A stretch of DNA of 48,086 nucleotides from Psychrobacter piechaudii (GCF_900162825.1 NZ_FUGE01000144.1:1-48086), one strand, 5' to 3'; numbered from the stretch's first letter, positions 1-9,114 are shown. Program-made: numbers and translations. Notes: a model not told the origin generated them from the sequence alone.

Positions 1-1
1 C

Positions 2-274
2 GATGCAGGATGGTTTGAGCTTAAACGACAACTGGAATACAAATGCAAGTATGCAGGTTGTCAGCTTGAGATCGTAAATGAGAGCTACACTACCCAGACC
101 TGCTCGTACTGCCTTGAAATAAGTGACAGTAGTCCGAAAGGTAGGGCAGGTCTTGGAATAAGAGGATGGACTTGTGCTGAGTGTGGCACATGGCATGATA
201 GAGATATCAATGCTGCTAAGAACATCCTTGCGGTCGGGCTTGACCGTCTAGCTGTAGGAATCCCCTCGGTTTAG
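2..274 (+). CDS. tnpB: TnpB-type RNA-guided nuclease, C-terminal fragment
   Basis: An open frame enters from the left edge and gives 90 residues before TAG. It contains the TnpB zinc ribbon, two Cys-x2-Cys pairs (TCSYC and CAEC), and downstream the HDRDINAAKNI stretch, which carries the last RuvC catalytic Asp and is followed by the usual Asn-rich helix. TnpB proteins of IS200/IS605 elements are RNA-guided DNA nucleases, also annotated as OrfB or IS1341-type transposase. Only the C-terminal quarter is visible. The frame is intact to its natural stop just inside the terminal hairpin, so this end shows no decay. The product is partial because of the window edge, not a truncation seen in the sequence. 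Confidence 0.85.
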   Translation, partial: DAGWFELKRQLEYKCKYAGCQLEIVNESYTTQTCSYCLEISDSSPKGRAGLGIRGWTCAECGTWHDRDINAAKNILAVGLDRLAVGIPSV

Positions 275-282
275 CGAGGGGA
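261..282 (+). other. IS200/IS605 right-end hairpin, overlapping the likely omega-RNA 3' scaffold
   Basis: Bases 261-268 (TCCCCTCG) pair perfectly with 275-282 (CGAGGGGA) around a six-base loop that contains the tnpB stop codon. In this family the right-end hairpin is bound by the Y1 transposase. The same strand, transcribed through the end of tnpB, forms the 3' part of the guide (omega/re) RNA, with the guide read from the flanking DNA just past the element. By that rule the guide would begin near base 292. The hairpin is seen directly; the RNA role is inferred from the family. Confidence 0.65.
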
Positions 283-335
283 GGAGGTCAATGCAAGCGG
301 GAAGGGATGTAGAGATAATACAGACTTACAGAAGA

Positions 336-412
336 TGGTGCGCTTGGCGGGAATCGAACCCACGACCCTCGGCTTCGGAAACCGATACTCTATCCAACTG
401 AGCTACAAGCGC
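336..412 (-). tRNA. tRNA-Arg, anticodon CCG
   Basis: On the minus strand a full cloverleaf can be drawn: acceptor GCGCTTG/CAAGCGC, a D arm with AGTTGGATA, anticodon stem TCGGT/GCCGA with loop TTCCGAA (anticodon CCG, reading CGG), a short variable loop, and T arm GTGGG-TTCGATT-CCCGC. An A discriminator is followed by an encoded CCA (336-338). The gene stands alone, 45 bases from the end of the IS element, and is transcribed towards it. Confidence 0.95.
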
Positions 413-818
413 ATATTTTGGCAATATTGAGTGAATTTCAGCTATCTAACTCAAAAATAATCTTTTTAATTGTTAACGATAACCGCACTCAAGCTCGCTA
501 GTCTAGCAAAATCCATTAAAAAAACCAATGTTATCACGCTTAATAAATGACAAAGCCTACGAAAATTTGATACATTAGGCATCATTCGTAATAATTGGGT
601 AACTTAATTAGGCTAAAAACTGCCTTTTGTCGTAAGAGTCACCATTGAAACATGGCTTTTAACCCCCTTTTCCCATTATAATATTAGGGATAAGAATTTA
701 TTACTGGTTTTATATTAAAAAGTTAAAACAATTCACTCAATCATACACGACATCTTGGGATTGCTTATATTTAGCGATAATCACCCAGAGAAGTCGCTCT
801 AAAAAGAGATTGTGACGC
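413..818. other. Non-coding spacer between tRNA-Arg and the cytochrome gene
   Basis: No convincing gene lies in these 406 AT-rich bases. The minus-strand promoter of the tRNA should be just right of 412. For the cytochrome gene, a perfect TATAAT lies at 677-682, but the bases 16-18 upstream match the -35 consensus poorly, so the start of transcription is uncertain. A purine stretch shortly before the ATG at 819 can serve as ribosome-binding site. Confidence 0.4.
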
Positions 819-1496
819 ATGAAAAAAATCGTGATGTTATCCGCCGCCGCCATCCTTGGTCTATCAGGCATTTCTTTAAGCCAAGCTGAAGACGCTGCTG
901 CTCCAGCTGCGCAAACCACTGAAGCGGCTACTGCGACTACTGCGACTACTGATGCTAAAGCAGAAACCACAGATGCAGCAGCAGGTGAACAAGCTACTGA
1001 TGAAGCTGCTGCTGATGCGACAGCTACTGATGGTGCGGCTACTGATGCAGCTGCTGCCGATGGAGAAGCTGCTGCTGCCCCTGCAGAGCCAGTGGAAGAA
1101 GAGCCTATTCCTGAGGAAACTCCTCAAGTTAAAAAGTTAATCGCTTTATATCCAAAACTTGTTGAACGTATTCAGCCTTACGGTAAAGTTTGCTTTGACG
1201 GTGATGACAACTGTGACATCACTTTAACTGCCTCAAGTGCCGGTGTTGAAGGTCAAGTTCGTGATGGTAAAGCGGTTTATGAAGCCATTTGTCAAACTTG
1301 TCATGGCAGCGGTGTATTAGGTGCGCCTAAGTTTGGTGATGCAGGTGCATGGGGTCCTCGTATCGCACAAGGTACGAACACGCTATATGATCACGCTATC
1401 AACGGCCTAAATGCTATGCCAGCCCGTGGTGGTGCAGATATCCCAGATGAAGAAGTTCAAAACGCTGTTGATTATATGGTTGAACAGTCTAGCTAA
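819..1496 (+). CDS. Cytochrome c5-like monohaem c-type cytochrome with Ala-rich spacer
   Basis: This is a 225-residue exported electron carrier. Residues 1-23 form a signal peptide (MKK start, hydrophobic core, Ser-Gln-Ala cleavage). Residues 24-90 or so are almost only Ala, Thr, Asp, Glu and Gly. The C-terminal 110 residues form the haem domain: haem site CQTCH at 158-162 and a likely distal Met200 in an AMPARGG context, typical of the cytochrome c5 family. Two further cysteines near residues 125 and 132 could form a disulfide. Classical c5 domains are about 85-100 residues, so the acidic spacer is extra and probably tethers or spaces the haem domain in the periplasm. The partner oxidase or reductase is not in the window. 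A terminator follows at 1617-1647. Confidence 0.85.
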   Translation: MKKIVMLSAAAILGLSGISLSQAEDAAAPAAQTTEAATATTATTDAKAETTDAAAGEQATDEAAADATATDGAATDAAAADGEAAAAPAEPVEEEPIPEETPQVKKLIALYPKLVERIQPYGKVCFDGDDNCDITLTASSAGVEGQVRDGKAVYEAICQTCHGSGVLGAPKFGDAGAWGPRIAQGTNTLYDHAINGLNAMPARGGADIPDEEVQNAVDYMVEQSS

Positions 1497-1536
1497 TCTC
1501 TGAAGACTGAACAACTTTTATAACGGCTATTTGCGA

Positions 1537-1587
1537 TAACCCAAGCTGATTAGCGCTCTATTACAGCCCTAATTGAAGCTTGGGTTA
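1537..1587. repeat. 11-bp inverted repeat in the 3' region of the cytochrome gene
   Basis: TAACCCAAGCT at 1537-1547 is repeated exactly as its reverse complement at 1577-1587. An inner ATTAG/CTAAT pair can extend the stem. There is no T-tract, so this is unlike the terminator 30 bases downstream. It could stabilise the 3' end of the cytochrome mRNA or be a small dispersed palindrome. Confidence 0.6.
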
Positions 1588-1616
1588 GGACCTTCTAACG
1601 CTAATAGCGTATAACG

Positions 1617-1647
1617 AAGACGCTTACTGTAAAGTGAGCGTCTTTTG
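1617..1647 (+). terminator. Intrinsic terminator of the cytochrome gene
   Basis: A 12-bp stem (AAGACGCTTACT with AGTGAGCGTCTT, one wobble) and a GTAA loop are followed by TTTTGTTG. It lies about 120 bases after the cytochrome stop, upstream of the ABC exporter. Confidence 0.8.
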
Positions 1648-1774
1648 TTGTTTCAATGATTGATTGAAATTATCAATGCCTATGTTTGCCTCAAGGTGGG
1701 TTTAAGAATAGATTTTCGGCACCATATATAGCCATTATCATCCCCACTATAAAAGCTAATGAAGATGTGAGTTT

Positions 1775-2740
1775 ATGACTAATACAACGCCTGCATTACA
1801 GATTAATAATCTATCTAAAGTCTATGGCAATGGTTTTACTGCCTTAAAGAACGTGAATTTAACTGTACCTCAAGGCGGTTTTTTTGCTTTGCTAGGGCCT
1901 AATGGTGCTGGTAAATCAACCATGATCGGCATTATTAGTTCGTTATTTAAACCTACTGAAGGTAGCGTTAAAATATTTGGTACTGATTTATTACAAAACC
2001 CTTCAATTGCCAAGCAATACTTAGGTATCGTCCCGCAAGAATTTAACTTTAACCAGTTTGAGAAGGTTGAAGATATCTTAATTACTCAAGCGGGTTACTT
2101 CGGCATTGCTGCGAAAGAAGCTAGACCCAGAGCCAAAAAATTGCTGACCGCTTTAGGGCTTTGGGACAAACGTAATAATAAAGCCCGTGAACTCTCAGGG
2201 GGTATGAAGCGTCGGTTAATGATTGCCCGAGCACTAATCCATAAGCCCAAGCTTCTTATTTTGGATGAACCGACTGCAGGGGTGGATATTGAGCTGCGAC
2301 GCTCAATGTGGGAGTTCATGCAGCAAATTAATGAGGAAGAAAAAACCACCATTATTCTGACCACTCATTACCTAGAAGAAGCAGAGCAATTGTGTCGCTA
2401 TATCGCCATTTTAGACCATGGTGAAATCCGTGTTAACACTGAAATGAAAGAGCTACTAACCCAGCTGTCTATTGAGACCTTTATATTAGATTTCAAAAAG
2501 CCCGTGTCAGGTGAGGTGTCTATTAGCGGTATCACCTCTTATTCACAGCCTGATAATCAAACCCTTGAGGTTACCTTAACGGAAGGCGAGTCCTTAAACG
2601 GGGTGTTCCAACAATTAACACAGCAAGGCATCGAAGTATCAAGTATGCGCAATAAAGCCAACCGCTTGGAAGAACTATTTATGCGTCTGGTAGAACAAGG
2701 TATCCAAAGCAAAGATAGTATGAAGGAGGCTGGACTATGA
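1775..2740 (+). CDS. yadG: ABC-2 type exporter, ATP-binding subunit (YadG-like)
   Basis: This 321-residue protein is the ATPase of an ABC-2 exporter. All nucleotide-binding motifs are present: Walker A GPNGAGKS at 41-48, signature LSGGM at 140-144, Walker B LLILDEP ending near 166, and the switch His198 in TTHYLEEAEQ. After about residue 220 comes a C-terminal domain typical of the CcmA/NatA/YadG group. The stop overlaps the ATG of the permease gene by four bases (ATGA), so the two are translationally coupled. The closest family I recognise is E. coli YadG, whose substrate is not established; none is proposed here. Confidence 0.85.
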   Translation: MTNTTPALQINNLSKVYGNGFTALKNVNLTVPQGGFFALLGPNGAGKSTMIGIISSLFKPTEGSVKIFGTDLLQNPSIAKQYLGIVPQEFNFNQFEKVEDILITQAGYFGIAAKEARPRAKKLLTALGLWDKRNNKARELSGGMKRRLMIARALIHKPKLLILDEPTAGVDIELRRSMWEFMQQINEEEKTTIILTTHYLEEAEQLCRYIAILDHGEIRVNTEMKELLTQLSIETFILDFKKPVSGEVSISGITSYSQPDNQTLEVTLTEGESLNGVFQQLTQQGIEVSSMRNKANRLEELFMRLVEQGIQSKDSMKEAGL

Positions 2741-3561
2741 GCAACATCAATAATCAACCTGTTAACAACGCCACAAATAATGACGGCTTAACTTTTGCTC
2801 AAAAATGGATTGCCTTTCGCACTATCTTGATAAAAGAAATTCGTCGTATTTTACGCATTTGGCCGCAAACCCTGCTGCCACCTGTGATTACCATGAGTTT
2901 GTATTTTATTATTTTCGGTAAAATGATTGGCTCGCGTGTGGGAGAAATGGGCGGTGTGCCTTACATGCAGTTCATTGTACCGGGTCTAATTATGATGTCG
3001 GTCATTACCAACAGTTACTCCAACGTGGTCTCAAGCTTCTTTAGTGCCAAATTTACTTCCAGTATTGAAGAGCTCTTGGTGTCTCCGGTTTCTAAACACT
3101 CCATATTAATTGGCTATATTGGAGGCGGCGTATTTCGGGGACTTATGATTGCGATTATTGTCTCTATTGTGGCTCGGTTCTTTACTGAGTTAGGGATCGA
3201 ACACTTCTTTGTTATGGTGTTTACAGTATTAGGAACTTCTATTTTATTCTCATTGGGCGGATTTATTAACGCAGTATTTGCCCGCTCATTTGATGATATT
3301 TCGATTATTCCAAGCTTTGTGCTGACCCCGTTGACTTATTTGGGTGGGGTGTTTTATTCATTAGAGAACTTATCCCCATTTTGGCAAAACATATCGTTAT
3401 TGAACCCGATTGTTTATATGGTTAACTCATTCCGCTACGGCATCTTGGGTTATTCTGATGTGAATGTCTGGTACTCAATGGCCGCAATATTCGTATTCTG
3501 TGCGATTTTTTATGCCATTGCTTATCGTCTACTGGATAACGGCTCACGCTTAAGACTGTAA
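2737..3561 (+). CDS. yadH: ABC-2 type exporter, permease subunit (YadH-like)
   Basis: This is a 274-residue inner-membrane protein with a soluble N-terminus of about 45 residues and then six predicted hydrophobic segments. The ABC-2 signature area near residues 200-225 reads LTYLGGVFYSLENLSPFW, as in YadH/NodJ-type permeases. It begins inside the last codons of the ATPase gene, so the two subunits should be made together as a 2+2 exporter. queF follows 34 bases later on the same strand and may share the transcript, though no functional link is evident. Confidence 0.85.
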   Translation: MSNINNQPVNNATNNDGLTFAQKWIAFRTILIKEIRRILRIWPQTLLPPVITMSLYFIIFGKMIGSRVGEMGGVPYMQFIVPGLIMMSVITNSYSNVVSSFFSAKFTSSIEELLVSPVSKHSILIGYIGGGVFRGLMIAIIVSIVARFFTELGIEHFFVMVFTVLGTSILFSLGGFINAVFARSFDDISIIPSFVLTPLTYLGGVFYSLENLSPFWQNISLLNPIVYMVNSFRYGILGYSDVNVWYSMAAIFVFCAIFYAIAYRLLDNGSRLRL

Positions 3562-3595
3562 ACTTTTAATTTTATATTTAAGATAGGACTTACTT

Positions 3596-4474
3596 ATGAG
3601 TATTCATGGTGTACTAGGGGAGAGCACCAGCTACCCAAAAACTTATCAACCAGATACTTTGTATGCAATCCCACGCTCAATGGGCCGTAACGAAATTAAT
3701 TGGCAAGAGGATAAGTTACAGGTTGGGGTAGACTGGTGGCATGCCTTTGAAATGTCTTGGCTGAACTCCCAAGGCATTTCACAGATGGCGATTGCCCGCT
3801 TTGGTATACCCGCCAGCTCGCCCAACATCGTTGAGTCCAAATCCCTTAAGCTGTATCTAAATAGTTTAAACTTTACTGAATTTGACAGCTGGGAAACCGT
3901 TGAGCAAACCATAGCAAAAGACTTGGCGGCTTGTGTTGGAGCCGAAGTTCAAGTCTCACTGTTTGGTCTGGATGCCATTAGCTCTGGTAGGGAAGCTGAC
4001 ACAGGATTTTTAATTGCTCATCCTCAAGGCAAATGTATCGATCAGGCATTAGATAACTTACCAGGTAAAGTTGAGCTGGTTGAGCATCCTGATGCTAGCC
4101 TACTGGCAGAGGATGTAGACGTTAGTGCATCGCTTGATCAAGCAGAGAAACAGTATCAACTGTACTCAAACTTGCTACGCAGTAATTGTCCAGTGACCAA
4201 TCAGCCGGACTGGGGGACTTTAGCGATAGATATCACCACCTCACAAAACATTGATGAAGCGAAATTATTAACCTACATTCTTAGCTTCCGTCAGCACAAC
4301 GGCTTTCATGAGCAGTGTGTAGAGCAAATATTTGCTGATTTAAGCCAAAGATATAGTCCTTCAAAGCTGATGGTTCGTGCTTGGTATACTCGTCGTGGCG
4401 GCATTGACATTAACCCTTGCCGCGTTAGTGATAGTAGCTTACTGCCGCAACCTAGCCGTCTAGTACGTCAATAG
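3596..4474 (+). CDS. queF: NADPH-dependent 7-cyano-7-deazaguanine reductase QueF, long form
   Basis: QueF reduces preQ0 to preQ1 with two NADPH in queuosine synthesis, the step that makes the modified base of GUN-anticodon tRNAs. At 292 residues this is the long, tandem T-fold (YqcD-type) form. The conserved E-S-K-S-L-K motif near residue 80 binds the substrate, and NCPVTNQPDWG near residues 198-208 contains the Cys that forms the thioimide with preQ0, as in the family. AGGA lies ahead of the ATG. The other queuosine genes are not in the window. Confidence 0.93.
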   Translation: MSIHGVLGESTSYPKTYQPDTLYAIPRSMGRNEINWQEDKLQVGVDWWHAFEMSWLNSQGISQMAIARFGIPASSPNIVESKSLKLYLNSLNFTEFDSWETVEQTIAKDLAACVGAEVQVSLFGLDAISSGREADTGFLIAHPQGKCIDQALDNLPGKVELVEHPDASLLAEDVDVSASLDQAEKQYQLYSNLLRSNCPVTNQPDWGTLAIDITTSQNIDEAKLLTYILSFRQHNGFHEQCVEQIFADLSQRYSPSKLMVRAWYTRRGGIDINPCRVSDSSLLPQPSRLVRQ

Positions 4475-4564
4475 GAGCGGTCTACCTTATAGAGTTTACT
4501 AAAGCTAAAAGAGGTCTGAAAAACAGCTAAGCTTATTGAGCTTTATCAGCGTATTTAAATACTA

Positions 4565-4597
4565 AACCTAAGAGCAATTTCGCTCTTGGGTTTTTTT
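4565..4597 (+). terminator. Intrinsic terminator after queF
   Basis: AACC-T-AAGAGC pairs with GCTCTT-G-GGTT around AATTTC, followed by seven T residues. It closes the queF transcript about 90 bases after its stop. Confidence 0.88.
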
Positions 4598-5314
4598 ATG
4601 TCCAAAAATTTATCATTTAATTCCAATTGATTAATTTAGGTATGGTGTCTCATGAATTAAATTTAGTTGACATAACTGGCAAAACAACGGATTATAGAAT
4701 TATGATTAGTCGGTTAACCTTCTCTACCGAGTTAGTTAACTAAAAAGTAGCAACTATTGTTGGATTACCATTCACTTTAGGGTGGCTTCTTTTGATGTGA
4801 TGAATTAGACAGTTTGCTTTTACTGTTATTAGTTCAGGGACTTATCGGTCTACAGCGACTAAGTAATCATTCTGAATAGCAGTCATAGCCTTATGATAGC
4901 TTCAGTTTGATGGGTATAATTTTTTATACTTTTTAACCCGATTTGTATGTTTCAATAGTGGCATTTAATCATGCAGCTTTGAGTCAATAGCACACCAATC
5001 TTGTTAAATTCTTAAAAATGCTCTTATTGGTCTTATAAGACATTGCTTTGTTAAGCGTCGTTTCGTCACCGTATTTTTAAGTTCCCATATCACATGGCTG
5101 ATGCCTGTTGGTATTTTTTGTCGTGTCTGTAGGGTTATTTAATTTTATGGATATGAGCTGTAAATTATGAATAAAATGAAAGTTTGAATAGAGTTAAAAG
5201 TAGGTCAAGAATCTTTTAACAGACTATTTAAAGTATTAGGTGCATACCGTGAGTATGCTTTGCTGACCAGCAACTTTTATAATAAAAGCCTTATCACATC
5301 CCGCAATAAAATAG
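4598..5314 (+). other. Long non-coding region upstream of ilvB
   Basis: These 717 bases hold no convincing gene and no regulatory leader peptide rich in Ile, Val or Leu. Candidate signals are the TTGACA promoter at 4667-4695, a second TATAAT at 4915-4920 with a weak -35, and a short stem with T-tract at 5100-5119 that could be a weak attenuator. A segment at 4702-4750 resembles part of the cold-shock gene leader at 9720-9794. If transcription starts near 4702, ilvB has a leader of about 610 bases, or a separate small RNA is made here; the sequence alone does not decide. Confidence 0.4.
4667..4695 (+). promoter_or_regulatory. Candidate sigma-70 promoter upstream of ilvB
   Basis: A perfect TTGACA (4667-4672), a 17-base spacer and GATTAT (4690-4695, 4 of 6 matches) would start transcription near 4702, right after the queF terminator and 610 bases before ilvB. 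Confidence 0.45.
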
Positions 5315-7150
5315 GTGATGACAGTGACTCAAACAACCCAAAGCCCTAATATGACAGGGCATACCCAAACCGCACACGCTGCCATTAACTTTGGTAAAAA
5401 GCGTGAACTTCTAGAAAATGGCGATGGGCCAATCATGCTCTCTGGCGGTGAAATGCTTGTCCAGTCATTAATTGACGAGGGCGTCGAGTATATTTTTGGT
5501 TATCCAGGTGGTGCCGTCCTACATATTTATGATGCTATCTTTAAACAAGATGCTATTGAACATATCTTAGTGCGTCATGAGCAAGCGGCGGGTCACATGG
5601 CAGATGCTTATTCACGTCGCACTGGCAAAACAGGCGTGGTACTAGCGACTTCAGGTCCTGGTGCAACCAACACGGTAACGGCCATCGCTACTGCGTTTAT
5701 GGATTCAATTCCAATGGTCATTATTTCAGGTCAGGTACCTAAGCACCTAATTGGTGATGATGCCTTCCAAGAAACAGACATGGTTGGGGTTTCTCGTCCT
5801 ATCGTTAAACACAGCTTCCAAGTACGCCATGCCAGTGAAATTCCTGAAATCATCAAAAAAGCATTTTATATCGCTCAGTCTGGCCGTCCAGGTCCAGTCG
5901 TTATTGATATTCCAAAAGACACCACTGCACCGCACGAGAAGTTTGAATATAACTATCCAGAGTCTGTAAATCTACGCTCTTATCAGCCTTCAGTAAAAGG
6001 TCATAGTGGTCAGATTAAAAAAGCGATTGAAACTCTATTAGCAGCCAAGCGCCCAATTTTATATTCAGGGGGCGGCGTTATCTTGGGTAATGCTCATGAA
6101 GAGTTAACCAAGTTAGCACGTCAATTGAACCTGCCAGTTACCAATACGCTAATGGGGTTAGGGGCTTTCCCAGGCTCTGATCGTCAGTTCGTAGGTATGC
6201 TAGGCATGCATGGCACTTATGAAGCCAACATGACCATGCATCATGCCGATGTTATTTTGGCAGTGGGTGCGCGTTTTGATGACCGCGTAACCAATGATGT
6301 GAAAAAATTCTGTCCAAGTGCCACCATCATTCATATCGACATTGATCCTGCGTCAATTTCGAAGACCATTAATGCCGATATACCAATCGTAGGTGATGTG
6401 AAATCAGTATTAACGGATATGCTTCAGCTGCTTGAGGGTGATGATAAACAGTTGGATCAGCCTGCCTTGCTAGACTGGTGGTCACAGATTAATGAATGGC
6501 GTAAGCGTCATGGTCTACGTTATGACACCAGTACTGACAATGGTATGAAGCCGCAAGCGGTTGTTGAAAAGCTATATGAAGTGACCAATGGTAATGCGAT
6601 TATTACCAGTGACGTGGGTCAGCACCAGATGTTTGCTGCGCTTTACTACAAATATAATGAGCCTCGCCAGTGGTTGAACTCAGGTGGTTTGGGCACCATG
6701 GGTGTTGGCTTGCCGTATGCAATGGCAGTCAAATTGGTAGAGCCTGAGCGTGATGTGGTCTGTATCACCGGTGAAGGGTCGATTCAGATGAACATTCAAG
6801 AGCTGTCTACTTGTTTCCAGTATGGATTGCCAGTTAAGATTTTATGCCTAAACAATGCTCAGTTGGGTATGGTTAAACAGTGGCAGGATATGCTGTATGA
6901 AGGTCGTCATGCCTCTTCTTACATGGAGTCACTACCAGACTTCGTTAAGCTTGCAGAGAGTTATGGCCACGTTGGTATCAAAATTACTGATCCAGCCAAG
7001 TTAGATGAGCAACTGGCTGAAGCAATGGCAATGAAAGACAAACTTGTATTTATCGATGTTTACGTGGATCGTAATGAACACGTATATCCAATGCAAGTTG
7101 CAGGGCAGTCTATGCGCGATATGTGGTTATCTAAGGGGGAGCGTACCTAA
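5315..7150 (+). CDS. ilvB: Acetolactate synthase, large (catalytic) subunit
   Basis: The enzyme joins two pyruvates, or pyruvate and 2-ketobutyrate, using ThDP, FAD and Mg; this is the first common step to valine, leucine and isoleucine. The ThDP N-terminal domain carries the catalytic Glu89 in [14 protein letters not shown], a central FAD-associated domain follows, and the C-terminal ThDP/Mg motif runs from GEGS to LNNAQLG. The product is 611 residues against about 575 for E. coli IlvI. The usual start ([12 protein letters not shown]) corresponds to Met41 at 5435, so roughly 40 residues precede it. The frame opens at GTG 5315 or ATG 5318, and both fit a weak AATAGG-type signal. The stop shares one base with the ilvN ATG. 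Confidence 0.95.
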   Translation: MMTVTQTTQSPNMTGHTQTAHAAINFGKKRELLENGDGPIMLSGGEMLVQSLIDEGVEYIFGYPGGAVLHIYDAIFKQDAIEHILVRHEQAAGHMADAYSRRTGKTGVVLATSGPGATNTVTAIATAFMDSIPMVIISGQVPKHLIGDDAFQETDMVGVSRPIVKHSFQVRHASEIPEIIKKAFYIAQSGRPGPVVIDIPKDTTAPHEKFEYNYPESVNLRSYQPSVKGHSGQIKKAIETLLAAKRPILYSGGGVILGNAHEELTKLARQLNLPVTNTLMGLGAFPGSDRQFVGMLGMHGTYEANMTMHHADVILAVGARFDDRVTNDVKKFCPSATIIHIDIDPASISKTINADIPIVGDVKSVLTDMLQLLEGDDKQLDQPALLDWWSQINEWRKRHGLRYDTSTDNGMKPQAVVEKLYEVTNGNAIITSDVGQHQMFAALYYKYNEPRQWLNSGGLGTMGVGLPYAMAVKLVEPERDVVCITGEGSIQMNIQELSTCFQYGLPVKILCLNNAQLGMVKQWQDMLYEGRHASSYMESLPDFVKLAESYGHVGIKITDPAKLDEQLAEAMAMKDKLVFIDVYVDRNEHVYPMQVAGQSMRDMWLSKGERT

Positions 7151-7641
7151 TGCAACACTTAATCTCTGTACTAATGGAAAACGAAGCTGGGTCGCTATCA
7201 CGTCTGGTTGGGTTGTTTTCACAGCGTGGTTACAACATCGAAACCCTAAACGTAGCCCCTACTGAAGACGAAACGATTTCGCGTTTGACATTGACTACCA
7301 ACGCCAGTGCCGACAAAATTGAACAGATCACTAAGCATTTGCACAAGCTAATTGAAGTGGTTAAAGTAATTGACTTGACAGATAATGCTCACGTAGAGCG
7401 TGAACTGATGTTGATTAAAGTACGAGCTACCGGCAGCGCTCGCGCGGAAGTTAAGCGCAGTGCAGATATATTCCGTGCTCAAATCGTAGATGTCACTTCA
7501 AGCCTTTATACCATTCAAATTGTTGGTGATGAGGCTAAGCTTGACGGCTTTATCGAAGTTATCGGCCGTGACCGTATCTTAGAAGTGGTCCGTTCAGGTG
7601 TGATTGGTATCTTACGTGGTGAGCGTACCCTTAGCCTATAG
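7150..7641 (+). CDS. ilvN: Acetolactate synthase, small (regulatory) subunit
   Basis: This 163-residue protein has the normal length of the IlvH/IlvN family. It opens with an ACT domain (ISVLMENEAGSLSRLVGLFSQ at residues 4-24), which binds valine for feedback inhibition, and ends with the ALS small-subunit C-terminal domain. It activates the catalytic subunit and confers end-product control. Its ATG overlaps the ilvB stop by one base, so the two subunits are translationally coupled. By sequence it could equally be called ilvH. Confidence 0.94.
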   Translation: MQHLISVLMENEAGSLSRLVGLFSQRGYNIETLNVAPTEDETISRLTLTTNASADKIEQITKHLHKLIEVVKVIDLTDNAHVERELMLIKVRATGSARAEVKRSADIFRAQIVDVTSSLYTIQIVGDEAKLDGFIEVIGRDRILEVVRSGVIGILRGERTLSL

Positions 7642-7685
7642 TTTTGTTTAGCAGTAGTTTTATTTGGTAAATTTGTTTTGTAATG

Positions 7686-7737
7686 GCTCAAGCTCTTGTC
7701 GATTTCAGTTTAAATGGTTATTTGCAAAGGCTTGAGC
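7686..7737 (+). other. Stem-loop between ilvN and ilvC
   Basis: GCTCAAGC at 7686-7693 pairs perfectly with GCTTGAGC at 7730-7737 across a 36-base loop. There is no T-tract, so it does not look like a terminator. In the 185-base gap before ilvC it may mark an mRNA processing or stability site that lets ilvC be expressed separately. Confidence 0.4.
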
Positions 7738-7823
7738 TAATCTGAAAGTTGTAAAATTAACAAGTTGAATTTCAACACCACCCTCTATTTTCAAAACTAT
7801 TTGAAAGTATTTAAAAGGACTAA

Positions 7824-8843
<1,020 letters not shown>

Positions 8844-8868
8844 TTTAGTTTTATTTGTTAGTTAAAAG

Positions 8869-8938
8869 TGCTGGCTAGGCTTAGATAGCTGTCATCACAG
8901 TTTATGTGATAAGCTGTGATGAAATAAGCAGGCCAGCA
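8869..8938 (+). other. Nested stem-loops in the ilvC 3' region
   Basis: An outer pair (TGCTGGC at 8869-8875 with GCCAGCA at 8932-8938) encloses an inner 9-bp perfect pair (TCATCACAG at 8892-8900 with CTGTGATGA at 8914-8922). It sits directly upstream of the terminator and has no T-tract of its own. Confidence 0.5.
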
Positions 8939-8944
8939 TTGATT

Positions 8945-8978
8945 AAAGCTCATGTGTCTTAGACGCATGAGCTTTTTT
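8945..8978 (+). terminator. Intrinsic terminator of the ilv cluster
   Basis: AAAGCTCATGTGTC pairs with GACGCATGAGCTTT around TTA (one wobble), followed by a run of six T. It ends ilvBNC transcription before the small membrane protein gene. Confidence 0.9.
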
Positions 8979-9114
8979 AATGCTAGATTTTTTGATGCTT
9001 GGTTTTTGAGGTTAGGCGACGACCCCTTGAAGCAGTCAAAAAAATCGCTATATAGACTCTAATGTCTAAATTACTAAAAATCGAACAGAAAACAAAAAAG
9101 GAACGACTTAGATT

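Larger units (their letters stand above)
1..291 (+). mobile_element. 3' end of an IS200/IS605-family element, cut by the window edge
   Basis: The left edge holds the last part of a tnpB-type gene, a strong terminal hairpin and a GTCAA-like end near base 291, the usual right-end architecture of IS200/IS605/IS1341 elements. The left end and any Y1 transposase (tnpA) lie outside the window, so it cannot be told whether the element is autonomous. Such elements lack terminal inverted repeats and make no target duplication, so the right boundary is inferred from the hairpin and the short tail after it. Confidence 0.75.

Noticed and set aside
4641-4743. Small frame upstream of ilvB as an attenuator peptide
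   Set aside because: It is not enriched in Ile, Val or Leu and has no terminator/antiterminator pair right after it.
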